Source: an uncultured Ruminococcus sp.
Lineage (GTDB): Bacteria > Bacillota > Clostridia > Lachnospirales > Lachnospiraceae
NCBI GenBank assembly: GCA_900553885.1
Contig: USFD01000015.1
Coordinates: forward strand, 1 to 46,145
DNA: 46,145 nucleotides
Direction of reading: 5' to 3'
The notes under the pieces are model-generated. The model ran no database searches, was not told the DNA's origin, and was given only the letters and a program-made list of their open reading frames with translations. Below are positions 32,523 through 40,911 of this stretch, in pieces. A program made the translations under genes and the position numbers. How positions within the stretch are numbered: position 1 is the first letter of the stretch; every line of letters starts with the position of its first letter.

Positions 32523-34049
32523 ATGAGCTTCAGCACAGTACTGTCTGCGGCCATCGAGGGACTCTCAGCAGAGTTTGTTGATGTGGAAGCAGATGTATCC
32601 AACGGCCTGCCCGTTTTTCATATGGTGGGCTATCTTTCATCAGAGGTAAAGGAGGCGGGAGAACGGGTCCGGACTGCTATCAGGAATGCCGGATTTGACT
32701 ACCCTCCGAAAAGGACTGTAATTAATCTTTCTCCAGCAGCTCTCCGGAAGAGAGGGGCTTCTTTTGATCTTCCCATAGCAGTGTCTATTTTAATCTCGCT
32801 GGGGATTGTAAATCCGGGAAATGTCAGGTCCTGTCTGCTGACAGGAGAACTGGGACTGGACGGCAAAGTCCGGAAAGTGCCGGGAATTCTTCCGATCGTT
32901 ATGGAGGCGGGGAGACGGGGAGTACGCTGCTGTATTGTGCCCCGGGAAAATGCGTCGGAAGGAGCACTGATCGATAATGTGGAGGTTGTGGGAGTATCAG
33001 ATTTACGGGAGGCGGTAGATTATCTGAAGGGCAGAATAAAAATTCCGTCTGCTGCATCAGAAGGTGTATTTAAAGAACAAAAACCAGAAGTGGATTTCGG
33101 GGATATACAGGGGCAGGAGACAGTGAAACGGGCCGCGGAAATTGCTGTGGCAGGCGGTCATAATCTTCTTCTTATCGGCCCGCCGGGAAGCGGAAAATCC
33201 ATGACAGCCAGGGCTATAGCAGGTATTCTTCCGCCGCTGGAGCGGGAGGAAAGTCTGGAGATTACAAAAATCTACAGCGTAATGGATATGCTGCAGGCGG
33301 ATTCTCCTATGATTATGCAGAGGCCTTTCCGGGAGGTTCATCATACAGTTACGAGAGCGGCGCTGATCGGAGGCGGAATCGTGCCCCGTCCGGGAGAGAT
33401 CAGTCTGGCTCACGGCGGTGTTCTTTTCCTGGATGAACTGACAGAATACAGAAAAGAGATACTGGAGCTGCTGCGGCAGCCGCTGGAGAACCGGACAATA
33501 GAAATATCAAGAGCATACGGGAAATATTGCTTCCCGGCGGATTTTATACTTGTTGCCGCGATGAATCCTTGCCCCTGCGGATGTTACCCGGATATGGAAC
33601 GCTGCAAATGTACACCTGCCCAGATCCGTGCTTATCTGGGAAAAGTAAGCATGCCTTTTCTGGACAGAATAGATCTCTGCACTGAGGCGCCGCGGATCGG
33701 TTATGAAGATCTGACCGGACGCCGGAAGGAGGAGTCTTCCGCAGAAATCAGAAAACGGATATGCCGGGCAAGAGAACGGCAGAAAGAGAGATACAGGGGA
33801 ACAGGAATAAGGACAAACGCAGGGCTGGATGTAAATGATATAAAAGAATACTGTATACTTGGCGCAAAGGAGCAGGAATTGATGGAACAGGCATTTTCTG
33901 CAATGAAACTTACAGCCAGAGCATATCATAAGATTATCAGGACGGCACGGACTATCGCGGATCTTGAAGGAGAGGAGCAGATCAGAACTGCTCATTTGAG
34001 AGAAGCACTGGGATACCGGACAGCGAACGGAAAATACTGGGGGAGGTGA
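32523..34049 (+). CDS. comM: ComM/YifB family Mg-chelatase-like AAA+ ATPase
   Basis: 508 residues from ATG 32523 (GAAAGGAG at 32506-32513); the longer frame starts at a non-ATG codon. The N-terminal lon-protease-like fold runs to about 190 (GLSAEFVDVEADVSNGLPVF; NLSPAALRKRGASFDLPIA). The AAA+ domain has Walker A GPPGSGKSM, Walker B VLFLDELTE, and the cysteine block NPCPCGCYPD followed by C.C; a C-terminal Mg-chelatase lid follows. ComM is a helicase that promotes branch migration during uptake of foreign DNA in naturally competent bacteria; the role in Firmicutes is less well known. Overlaps dprA. Confidence 0.92.
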   Translation: MSFSTVLSAAIEGLSAEFVDVEADVSNGLPVFHMVGYLSSEVKEAGERVRTAIRNAGFDYPPKRTVINLSPAALRKRGASFDLPIAVSILISLGIVNPGNVRSCLLTGELGLDGKVRKVPGILPIVMEAGRRGVRCCIVPRENASEGALIDNVEVVGVSDLREAVDYLKGRIKIPSAASEGVFKEQKPEVDFGDIQGQETVKRAAEIAVAGGHNLLLIGPPGSGKSMTARAIAGILPPLEREESLEITKIYSVMDMLQADSPMIMQRPFREVHHTVTRAALIGGGIVPRPGEISLAHGGVLFLDELTEYRKEILELLRQPLENRTIEISRAYGKYCFPADFILVAAMNPCPCGCYPDMERCKCTPAQIRAYLGKVSMPFLDRIDLCTEAPRIGYEDLTGRRKEESSAEIRKRICRARERQKERYRGTGIRTNAGLDVNDIKEYCILGAKEQELMEQAFSAMKLTARAYHKIIRTARTIADLEGEEQIRTAHLREALGYRTANGKYWGR

Positions 34050-34054
34050 CTGAA

Positions 34055-35098
34055 ATGGAACGGATAGATTTACAGCAGGATACATTACAGAAATCCCTGC
34101 CGCTCTCAGATGAGGAAATGGAATACGAATACTGGCTTGCGGGGATTCAGGGGATTTCATCAAAAAAGAAGTATCTTCTTCGGAAATGCATGAGGACAGG
34201 ACGGGCGGTCTATTATATAGAAGAAACACAGCTGGCCGGACTGGATTTCCTCTCGGAAAAGGAGCGCCAGGCTCTGAAGTCTGCAGGGAAACAGAGGATC
34301 GGAAACAGGCGCGCAGAGGCGGCGGAAAAGGGAATCCGGTTTATTCCCTGGTTTTCCGGAGCATATCCGCAGTGCCTTCTGAAGCTTCCGGATTTTCCAT
34401 ATGCACTTTATGTAAAAGGAAATCTTCCGGATCCGGCGTCCAGGAAAGCGGCGATTGTAGGCTCCAGAAGATGTACGCCTTATGGAGAAAAATACGCGGT
34501 GGAGTTTGGCAAAGTGCTGGCACAGTACGGGATCGAGATTATCAGCGGCCTGGCAAGAGGAATTGACGGCATGGGGCAGAGAGGCGCTCTGATGGGAAAT
34601 GGAAAAACCTTTGCCGTGCTGGGATCCGGGCCGGACGTCTGTTATCCGAGAGAGCATATCGGGCTTTATATGGATATTCTGGAGCAGGGAGGAGGAATCC
34701 TGTCTGAGTATCCTCCCGGCACGCCGCCGCTTTCCTGGCACTTTCCGGCGCGCAACCGGATCATCAGCGGCCTTTCGGATGTTGTGCTTGTGATGGAGGC
34801 AGGAGAAAAGAGCGGATCCCTGATTACAGTAGATATGGCTCTGGAGCAGGGCAGGGATATTTATGCACTTCCGGGTCCTGTAAACAGCAGTCTGAGCAGA
34901 GGATGCAACTATCTGATACAGCAGGGAGCCGGCCTTCTGACAAGCCCGGAAATGCTGTTGAAAGAATGGGGAATGGAGCTTTCCGGTGTTCCTGACGACA
35001 GGACGAAAAACAAAAAAGCTCTTGAAACTCCGGAAAAATTGGTGTATAGTTGTCTCGGTTTGTATCCGGTATATTTTTTATGTAACTCAAAATGCTGA
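34055..35098 (+). CDS. dprA: DprA DNA-processing protein, C-terminus replaced by prophage sequence
   Basis: 347 residues from ATG 34055 (GGGGGAGG upstream; GTG at 34046 would overlap the comM stop). DprA protects incoming single-stranded DNA and loads RecA. An N-terminal SAM-like region is followed by the Rossmann core: KAAIVGSRRCTPYG, ISGLARGIDGMGQRGAL, GSGPDVCYPREH, HFPARNRIISGLSD, EAGEKSGSLITVDMALEQG and IYALPGPV. After EKLVYSCLGLYP, where homologues enter the winged-helix domain, the sequence becomes AT-rich and stops within 10 codons (VYFLCNSKC). The core that binds DNA and RecA is kept, so partial activity is possible. Confidence 0.9.
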   Translation: MERIDLQQDTLQKSLPLSDEEMEYEYWLAGIQGISSKKKYLLRKCMRTGRAVYYIEETQLAGLDFLSEKERQALKSAGKQRIGNRRAEAAEKGIRFIPWFSGAYPQCLLKLPDFPYALYVKGNLPDPASRKAAIVGSRRCTPYGEKYAVEFGKVLAQYGIEIISGLARGIDGMGQRGALMGNGKTFAVLGSGPDVCYPREHIGLYMDILEQGGGILSEYPPGTPPLSWHFPARNRIISGLSDVVLVMEAGEKSGSLITVDMALEQGRDIYALPGPVNSSLSRGCNYLIQQGAGLLTSPEMLLKEWGMELSGVPDDRTKNKKALETPEKLVYSCLGLYPVYFLCNSKC

Positions 35099-35100
35099 AA
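35055..35100. other. Probable prophage attachment-site junction inside dprA
   Basis: Host-like codons continue to about 35070 (GTTTGTATCCGG); AT-rich phage-like sequence starts directly afterwards and an integrase follows 200 bases downstream. The exact core cannot be fixed without the other prophage end or an uninterrupted relative. The rest of dprA should lie beyond the far end of the prophage, outside the window. Confidence 0.6.
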
Positions 35101-35198
35101 AACCGCGTAAATTCAACGTTTTCTCGCTATTTTTTAATACTTAAAATTGTCAGACAAATCCCAATTAGTATCATATAAAACCTTGTTTTCTCATTTTG

Positions 35199-35232
35199 AT
35201 TGTGGTAATATTGTGGTAATTAATTGTGGTAA
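35199..35232 (+). repeat. Three direct repeats ATTGTGGTAA next to the attachment junction
   Basis: ATTGTGGTAA occurs at 35199-35208, 35210-35219 and 35223-35232. Short direct repeats between an att core and int are typical arm-type binding sites for tyrosine recombinases. The role is inferred from position. Confidence 0.6.
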
Positions 35233-35241
35233 AAACAGTGC

Positions 35242-35286
35242 TTGCAAAATGTGCCTGTTACATATTATAATTAGAACATATGTTCT
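35242..35286 (+). promoter_or_regulatory. Integrase promoter with LexA-like operator
   Basis: TTGCAA (35242-35247), 18 bases, TATAAT (35266-35271). Directly after the -10 lies the perfect 14-bp palindrome AGAACATATGTTCT (35273-35286), which contains GAAC-N4-GTTC, the core of the Gram-positive LexA (SOS) box. A repressor bound there would cover the transcription start, and the integrase ATG is only 20 bases further on. A phage repressor could use the same site. Confidence 0.65.
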
Positions 35287-35305
35287 TAAGGTGATGGAGG
35301 AAAAC

Positions 35306-36472
35306 ATGGGACGTAAAAGAAGAAATGGTGAAGGCACATGGGGTACAAAAACAGTTAATGGACATAAATATAAGTTTTTCAGAGACGCTAGTGGTAAATA
35401 CACTTATGGTAAGACGGAGAAACAGGTAAAAGAAAAACTAGAAAAACAAAAAGAAAATGAAAAGAAAAATACTATAAAAGATACTACGATTTTCAAAGAT
35501 TATCTAAGATGGTATATTGACAATATAATGGCTCCAAAAGTGGGAGAACAAACACTCTTAACATATAACAGATCTTATGATGAAATAGTAAATTTCCCAA
35601 CAAATAATATATGCGATATGCAGCTATGTTCTTTTACCACTAAAACTCCATATGTGCAAAATTTCTTAAATGCACTTGCAACTCAATATGCTAGAAACAC
35701 TATATTGAACATGTGGACTGTTATGGGATCGGCATTACATTATGGAATTAAGCATGAAAAACTTCCGCCATTATTGTTGGAAGGTGTACGTATTCCGAAT
35801 GAAGCGCAAGTAGCTGTTAAGAAAAAAGATGTGCCATTCTTAGACTCAGAATGGATTCCTAAAATATACAATGAGATAAAATCCACATATAAAAACGGTA
35901 ATCCTAAATATCAAGCAGAGGGATATGCAATTCTCATGTTCATTAATACAGGATTACGATTAGGCGAGTTAAAAGCTGAGCGATGGAATGACATTAAAAG
36001 CATAAATGATAGGAAAAGTATTAGAGTAGATGAATCCATTGCAGACATCAAATATAAACATCAGCCAAGAAAACGACTTGTGAAAAGTCCAAAAAATGAA
36101 ACGAGTGTGCGCGAAATTCCACTAAATAATATTGCTTGTGAAGTACTCGATTATTTCGATAAGCTTAATCCAGAACATAAACCACAAGATTTTATTTTTT
36201 TGAACAGTAAAAAGAATCCTATACGGCAACAAACATTGCATAGAACATTGAAGCGTATATTAACTAATATAAGATATCCTAATATAGAAGGCGTCAGTAT
36301 ACACTCGTTGCGGCATACATTTGGTTCATTACTTTATAAAAAAGGTGTAGATTTAAAAACTATCTCCGTTTTATTAGGACATAAAAGCATAAGAACCACA
36401 GAACAAACTTATGTAGGTATCACAAAAGAGCAAAAACAAAATGCTGTAGACGTTCTCGATAGTTTGATATAA
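35306..36472 (+). CDS. int: Phage tyrosine recombinase (integrase)
   Basis: 388 residues from ATG 35306 (GGAGG at 35296-35300); ATG 35294 is also possible. The N-terminal arm-binding region begins MGRKRRNGEGTWG with an AP2-like strand set (KYTYGKTEKQVKEKL). A SAM-like core-binding domain follows (TIFKDYLRWYIDNIM), then the catalytic domain: NTGLRLGELKAERW (first Arg), HSLRHTFGSLL (His-x-x-Arg) and LGHKSIRTTEQTYVG (His and Tyr nucleophile). It carries out integration and excision at the dprA site. Low GC in contrast to comM-dprA. Transcribed away from dprA and convergent with the lysis/tail genes. Confidence 0.93.
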   Translation: MGRKRRNGEGTWGTKTVNGHKYKFFRDASGKYTYGKTEKQVKEKLEKQKENEKKNTIKDTTIFKDYLRWYIDNIMAPKVGEQTLLTYNRSYDEIVNFPTNNICDMQLCSFTTKTPYVQNFLNALATQYARNTILNMWTVMGSALHYGIKHEKLPPLLLEGVRIPNEAQVAVKKKDVPFLDSEWIPKIYNEIKSTYKNGNPKYQAEGYAILMFINTGLRLGELKAERWNDIKSINDRKSIRVDESIADIKYKHQPRKRLVKSPKNETSVREIPLNNIACEVLDYFDKLNPEHKPQDFIFLNSKKNPIRQQTLHRTLKRILTNIRYPNIEGVSIHSLRHTFGSLLYKKGVDLKTISVLLGHKSIRTTEQTYVGITKEQKQNAVDVLDSLI

Positions 36473-36476
36473 TCGT

Positions 36477-36514
36477 AAAAAATAGGGCAGAAGAGTATTA
36501 AACTCAACTGCCCT
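36477..36514 (-). terminator. Hairpin between convergent int and amidase genes
   Basis: AGGGCAG (36484-36490) pairs with CTGCCCT (36508-36514), with an inner AGAGT/ACTC pairing. On the minus strand the hairpin is followed by a run of six T (36482-36477), making a good terminator for the tail-amidase operon. On the plus strand the following bases have no long U-run. Confidence 0.7.
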
Positions 36515-36527
36515 TAAATTATATATA

Positions 36528-37658
36528 TTATTTCTGATTATTGCACCATTGCTGAAGTTTTTTGATACAAGGTGATTTGGCACTAAACACACCGTCCTGA
36601 GTGCATCCCATCCATTTCTGAATTTTCTTAATCGTATCAGGCCCAATATGACCGTCCTGTGCAGCACCAACTTTCTTTTGAATAGCCTTAATCAACGGGC
36701 TGTATCCAGTTGGATTCGATTTCCAATCCCACCCTGAATCAAGTCCAGGATTCTGCGATTTATAACAAGAAAATTGATTTGATACCTTGCCGTCCACTGT
36801 AGTCTTGAAAATTTGCTGTAAACGCTTTGTAGTAGAAGTCCCCCAATATCCATCAACTTTTAATGTTGTTTTTGTAGTAGAAGATGAAGCTGAACTAGCA
36901 CTAGAAGATAATGAGTTGGGATTGATCCATCCGCCTGCTTTCCCTTTTGTTTTTGTAATATTAATCATACCGTCGGATTTCTTATATACATAATATGTAC
37001 CAGCCGAATATGTGCCAGCTGCATTTTTATTATTTTTCGCATCGGATGCATTCGTATAAACTTTAGTAGATTTTGCAAGTGTGTATTTTTCTGATGAAGA
37101 AGATGCGCTCGATGATGGCTTAGAAGTCGAAGACGATGACCCAGATACTGCGATGTCAAAGCATTTTAGAATACCTTTTGCAATTTCATCAATATTCTCA
37201 TTGAAAATTTTTCTATCTGTTGCATTTGAAATAAAACCACATTCAAGTAGTCTATAAGCATAACCTTTTGCAGCCGCACGTTTAGGATTGGCAAGATCGC
37301 TACGCTTAACAATTGTTTGAGAACGACCTGGAAGAATTCCAGAAATATATGATGCCAATGCTTTATCGTATTTATCAGGACTAAATGTAGAATTAATAAT
37401 TACATGTCCGCCCCTTGCAGATGCAGATGCAGCATCCATATGTAATTCAATAATTTGCCAATCTTTAGAGATATTAAGTGAGCTAATTCCATTATCTGCA
37501 TACCAATCTCTACTCATATCTCCGACTGTAACATTGCTACCACCATATTGCTGTATTTTTTTGGCAAGTGCACGAACTCTTTCAGCCTCTGTATATCCTC
37601 CTCCTGTTGCACCTGAATCACCATGTCCATGTCCTGCTATAACAAAAATATGTGCCAT
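36528..37658 (-). CDS. Phage endolysin: N-acetylmuramoyl-L-alanine amidase
   Basis: 376 residues from ATG 37658, which has AGGAGGAATT upstream; the longer frame from 37682 is less likely. The Amidase_3 domain (1-165) starts HIFVIAGHGHGDSGA, with the zinc His, Glu in YTEAERV, HMDAASASARGGHV and LLECGFISN. A Ser-rich linker, an SH3-like wall-binding part (STKVYTNASDAK, GGWINP) and a C-terminal peptidoglycan-binding-like region (DGYWGTSTTKRLQQIF; DGHIGPDTIKKIQKW) follow. It cuts the bond between MurNAc and the stem peptide to release phage. No holin was recognised next to it. Confidence 0.9.
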   Translation of the reverse strand: MAHIFVIAGHGHGDSGATGGGYTEAERVRALAKKIQQYGGSNVTVGDMSRDWYADNGISSLNISKDWQIIELHMDAASASARGGHVIINSTFSPDKYDKALASYISGILPGRSQTIVKRSDLANPKRAAAKGYAYRLLECGFISNATDRKIFNENIDEIAKGILKCFDIAVSGSSSSTSKPSSSASSSSEKYTLAKSTKVYTNASDAKNNKNAAGTYSAGTYYVYKKSDGMINITKTKGKAGGWINPNSLSSSASSASSSTTKTTLKVDGYWGTSTTKRLQQIFKTTVDGKVSNQFSCYKSQNPGLDSGWDWKSNPTGYSPLIKAIQKKVGAAQDGHIGPDTIKKIQKWMGCTQDGVFSAKSPCIKKLQQWCNNQK

Positions 37659-37780
37659 ATAAATTCCTCCTTTATAAACCATTCAAATCATAAAAAGTTT
37701 GCAATAAAAATGAGTCTGTGTTTATAGACTCTTGATTCCTATTGAATTAATAATAGTTTTGATACAAAATTATTAAATCT

Positions 37781-38188
37781 CTACTTATAACAAATAACCC
37801 CAATCGTTGTTATCACACTATGATCTATGCTTGTATAATTTCTTACCGGCTGCTGTACGGTGACATTATAGTCCCCCCTAACTAAAAAGGTGGGATCACT
37901 CATTGGAACACCGTAATTGCTACATATAAAAAATGCCGTAAATTTGCAATCTGATATTTTTTTACTAGATGATATAGTACCTGTACATGTGTGATAACTA
38001 TTTCCCTCAATTATTCCATCTCCCCCATATTTTAGATCGCATTGTAATATATCAACTATTTGGATGTTGTCTGCTAAGATGCTTCCATCATCCATGCCTA
38101 TAGATTGTGATGAAATCATCACTTGTTCATAACCTGAGCTAGACTTTCGATATGGAATTATTTTTTTAATTGTATCAAGAATTGCCAT
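37781..38188 (-). CDS. Small phage tail-tip or fibre-associated protein, unknown
   Basis: 135 residues, ATG 38188 with GGTGGTGAT upstream. A short basic N-terminal helix (ILDTIKKIIPYRK) is followed by strand-rich sequence (SIGMDDGSILADNIQIVD; FLVRGDYNVTVQQPV). No TM segment, so not a holin. Its place between the tail-tip protein and the lysin suggests a receptor-binding or baseplate accessory role. Family not recognised. Confidence 0.6.
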   Translation of the reverse strand: MAILDTIKKIIPYRKSSSGYEQVMISSQSIGMDDGSILADNIQIVDILQCDLKYGGDGIIEGNSYHTCTGTISSSKKISDCKFTAFFICSNYGVPMSDPTFLVRGDYNVTVQQPVRNYTSIDHSVITTIGVICYK

Positions 38189-38248
38189 TTTATCACCACC
38201 ATACTAAAAGCTGCAGGAACAATACATTTTCCTACGGCTTTCATGTTA

Positions 38249-39061
38249 TTATTTTTCAACTTTTTCAAAATAAATTCCAATTAATTGACTAGGCACATAT
38301 TGCAATACGACTCCATCTTTGGCAATATCAGAATTACATAAATATGTCACCCCATCTTCAATATAGTATTTGCCTTGTACATATTCCATATTTGCGTGCG
38401 CAGGGATTGGGTCTTCTAATGTTCCAGAATGTGATGGCTCTATAACTTCGAATAAAGATGCGGCATCCTTTGGATTCCAATCAGATTGCTTCTTATGTGT
38501 TTGTCCTGTTTTTACTTTGTATAACAATCCGTCTACTAAATATCGTAATCTTCTTCCCTCTTTCAGTTCGGTTCCATCTGGAATTTTATCCCATGCTTCA
38601 TAAAAATCTGAAACCAGCAATGCTTGTTCATCAGTGAGCGATTCAACTTGAATATTAAAAAGCGATTGTAACTGTGTCGCATTAGGAATAGCAGATTGAA
38701 TACTTTTTACATTAGATTTGATACTAGAAACTATTTTTTCAATTGTAGGTGTTTCAAGAAATGCCGTTGTCATTTCTACAAGAGTTTTTGAACTTTGTTC
38801 ATCTACTTCGTTCTCGGATTCAGACATTAAATTTACATATGACTTTTCTACCATATAATATGTAAATTCAAGATTCATCGGTCTCGAATCTTTGACTGTT
38901 ATGCCATCATCATCTAAAATTTCAAATGAAGTTATTTCACCTAAATTATAGAAAAAGTTTTTTATGTCTTCGTCATTTGCATCTATAAATCTGAGAACAC
39001 ATGCATTTGTTACATAATAATCATATATACTAATTTGTTTATTGTTTGCTCTGAAGATCAT
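38249..39061 (-). CDS. Phage tail-tip protein with carbohydrate-binding-like C-terminus
   Basis: 270 residues, ATG 39061 behind GGAGGAATC. A strand-rich N-terminus is followed by a helical part, and from about 155 by AWDKIPDGTELKEGRRLRY, VDGLLYKVKTGQT and a KQSDWNPKDAASLFEVIEP segment. This last pattern (QSDW..P......LF) is common in phage tail proteins with chitin-binding type 3-like modules. Such proteins help bind surface sugars of the host. It follows the BppU-like gene directly. Confidence 0.7.
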   Translation of the reverse strand: MIFRANNKQISIYDYYVTNACVLRFIDANDEDIKNFFYNLGEITSFEILDDDGITVKDSRPMNLEFTYYMVEKSYVNLMSESENEVDEQSSKTLVEMTTAFLETPTIEKIVSSIKSNVKSIQSAIPNATQLQSLFNIQVESLTDEQALLVSDFYEAWDKIPDGTELKEGRRLRYLVDGLLYKVKTGQTHKKQSDWNPKDAASLFEVIEPSHSGTLEDPIPAHANMEYVQGKYYIEDGVTYLCNSDIAKDGVVLQYVPSQLIGIYFEKVEK

Positions 39062-39081
39062 ATATACATGATTCCTCCTTT

Positions 39082-40635
39082 TTAACTATCTGTAATCCAG
39101 GTTCCATGACCTGAATACCTATATGAAGTACTAGCGTCTCTTGTCAAATGAATTATTCCATATACATAATTTCCTGACTGTGTAAATTCAATATACCCGC
39201 CATCAGATGTATTGGCACAACTTAGTCTAATGACAGGAGGTACTATAGTGTTAAAATCTAAAGCATATGAAGAAGAAATATTAGGAAGGTCAATTTGATA
39301 ATTACTTGGAACACTACTTGTAGTGAATTGAATTGAAAAGCTAACAAGTCGAACTATATATGGTGACATATTTAATCCAATAGTAACGACTTTCATATTA
39401 CCAGTCACAGACAAAGTTGAAGGTATGTTATTATTAAATAAATCATTTAATGAAATAATTTCAACTGAATTAAGTTTTGGATATGGGATAAGTGACGCAA
39501 TTTGACCCGTATCATAGAAGGCTAATGTGCCAAGATCAGAAAAATATTTTTGTATTTTACCTAATATTGTAGATATGGTTTCACCAGAATTAAGATTTGC
39601 TCTATTAGAAGCCTCAGAAAACTCAACTGTTGCGGTATCAAGATTTTCAATACTTCCTGTAGCGCCTCTGGGAATCACAAAATTAAAAACTGCATCTTTT
39701 GTTGTACCAGAATTTGTTATTACAACGCTTGTTCCGGGTTCACCAGTCGTAACTGTACCAACATCAACAGATGCAGAAAAATCTCCATCTGAAAGTTTTT
39801 GTTGTAAGTCTTGTGCTATACTATTAGCATTATCGGCAGCGGATTCTGCATCTTGTGCTTTACTTTGAGCCAACTCAGCCGCACTATTTGCTGACTGTGT
39901 TGCTGTCGCTGCACTTTCGGCTGCAGTGTTAGCAGTATTAGCGGCAGTTTCCGCAGACTGAGCTTTGTCTTGCGCTAATTCCGCTGCGTCATTAGCCGCA
40001 TCAGTAGCCGTATTTGCATTTTGTGTGGCCTGATTAGCATTACTTGTAGCCGTTTCAGATTCGCTTTTCAATAAATCAAACTCTGACTTCATTTCATTAA
40101 ACTCTTGAACGCGCGAAGATTCTGCCGATACACGATCTTCTTCAGCAGATTGTCGTTCGGATTCATTTTCCACTCTTTGCTCTTCTTGTTCTGTTACGGT
40201 TTCAGTAATACTATTCATTTGATTGATCGCTATACGTGCGTTATCAATCAATTCATCTAAAATATTAAATTCATCTTTTGAATCAATACTTGAAGAATAA
40301 ATAAGACTTTCTTCTACAATAAGAGTAAAAGTAAAAGAAGTTAATTCGACATGATTTTGAATAATTTGTATTTGACTAAAAGATTCACCTACTTCTGCGA
40401 TCATCTGTGGTGTAAGTTGAACTACAAGCTCTTCGTTTGCATAATAACAATAATTATAAATTTCTTTTCCGGACGGTTTTCGAATATAAATACGATATTC
40501 AACATCATCTTGCAACTCATAATCATCAAAAACAAAATATAATTCTCGCCCGCTATCTCCCTGAACTACATGAATAGACTGTAATATATCATGAGATAAA
40601 CGCATACGAATATGTTGATCTAATAAATTACTCAT
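39082..40635 (-). CDS. BppU-like baseplate/tail-fibre protein with Ala-rich coiled coil
   Basis: 517 residues if started at ATG 40635; ATG 40647 abuts the ribosome site GGAAGGAG and is less likely. Residues 5-125 resemble the BppU N-terminal domain (LSHDILQSIHVVQGDSG; YRIYIRKPSGKEI). A long coiled coil follows with heptads full of Ala, Asn and Thr (ATQNANTATDAANDAAELA), then a collagen-like short strand (TVTTGEPGTSVVITNSG, IPRGATGS) and a C-terminal beta-rich head. It probably trimerises and carries the receptor-binding tip. Confidence 0.8.
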   Translation of the reverse strand: MSNLLDQHIRMRLSHDILQSIHVVQGDSGRELYFVFDDYELQDDVEYRIYIRKPSGKEIYNYCYYANEELVVQLTPQMIAEVGESFSQIQIIQNHVELTSFTFTLIVEESLIYSSSIDSKDEFNILDELIDNARIAINQMNSITETVTEQEEQRVENESERQSAEEDRVSAESSRVQEFNEMKSEFDLLKSESETATSNANQATQNANTATDAANDAAELAQDKAQSAETAANTANTAAESAATATQSANSAAELAQSKAQDAESAADNANSIAQDLQQKLSDGDFSASVDVGTVTTGEPGTSVVITNSGTTKDAVFNFVIPRGATGSIENLDTATVEFSEASNRANLNSGETISTILGKIQKYFSDLGTLAFYDTGQIASLIPYPKLNSVEIISLNDLFNNNIPSTLSVTGNMKVVTIGLNMSPYIVRLVSFSIQFTTSSVPSNYQIDLPNISSSYALDFNTIVPPVIRLSCANTSDGGYIEFTQSGNYVYGIIHLTRDASTSYRYSGHGTWITDS

Positions 40636-40669
40636 CTTATTTGACATCTCCTTCCAACATCATAGACAA

Positions 40670-40891
40670 TTATTTTTTTACATCTTTTTGTGATTCTATA
40701 TCTAACTGTTTTTCATACATCATTTTATCCGTATGTAATTGTTGCTGCGCACCCTGATGAACTTCGAGCATACAATCTTTTAGTGCCGATTCGATAACAA
40801 ATAATGGTAGAGAAGTATTATTTATTAAATTCACAAGATCGTGTATAAACTCCTCTCTTACAACAGTTATTGGCTTATTTATATTAGTCAA
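40670..40891 (-). CDS. Small phage protein, unknown
   Basis: 73 residues from TTG 40891, preceded by GGGAGGAATAAAA; a longer frame from ATG 40915 would contain that ribosome site in its coding part. The sequence has one amphipathic helix (FIHDLVNLINNTSLPLF) and a polar, Lys-rich end. It overlaps or adjoins the stop of the large tail protein. Common in position in tail modules but with no named function. Confidence 0.6.
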   Translation of the reverse strand: MTNINKPITVVREEFIHDLVNLINNTSLPLFVIESALKDCMLEVHQGAQQQLHTDKMMYEKQLDIESQKDVKK

Positions 40892-40911
40892 TTTTATTCC
40901 TCCCAGTATAA

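Noticed and set aside
37781..38188. Holin for the phage amidase
   Set aside because: The protein has no hydrophobic TM segments.
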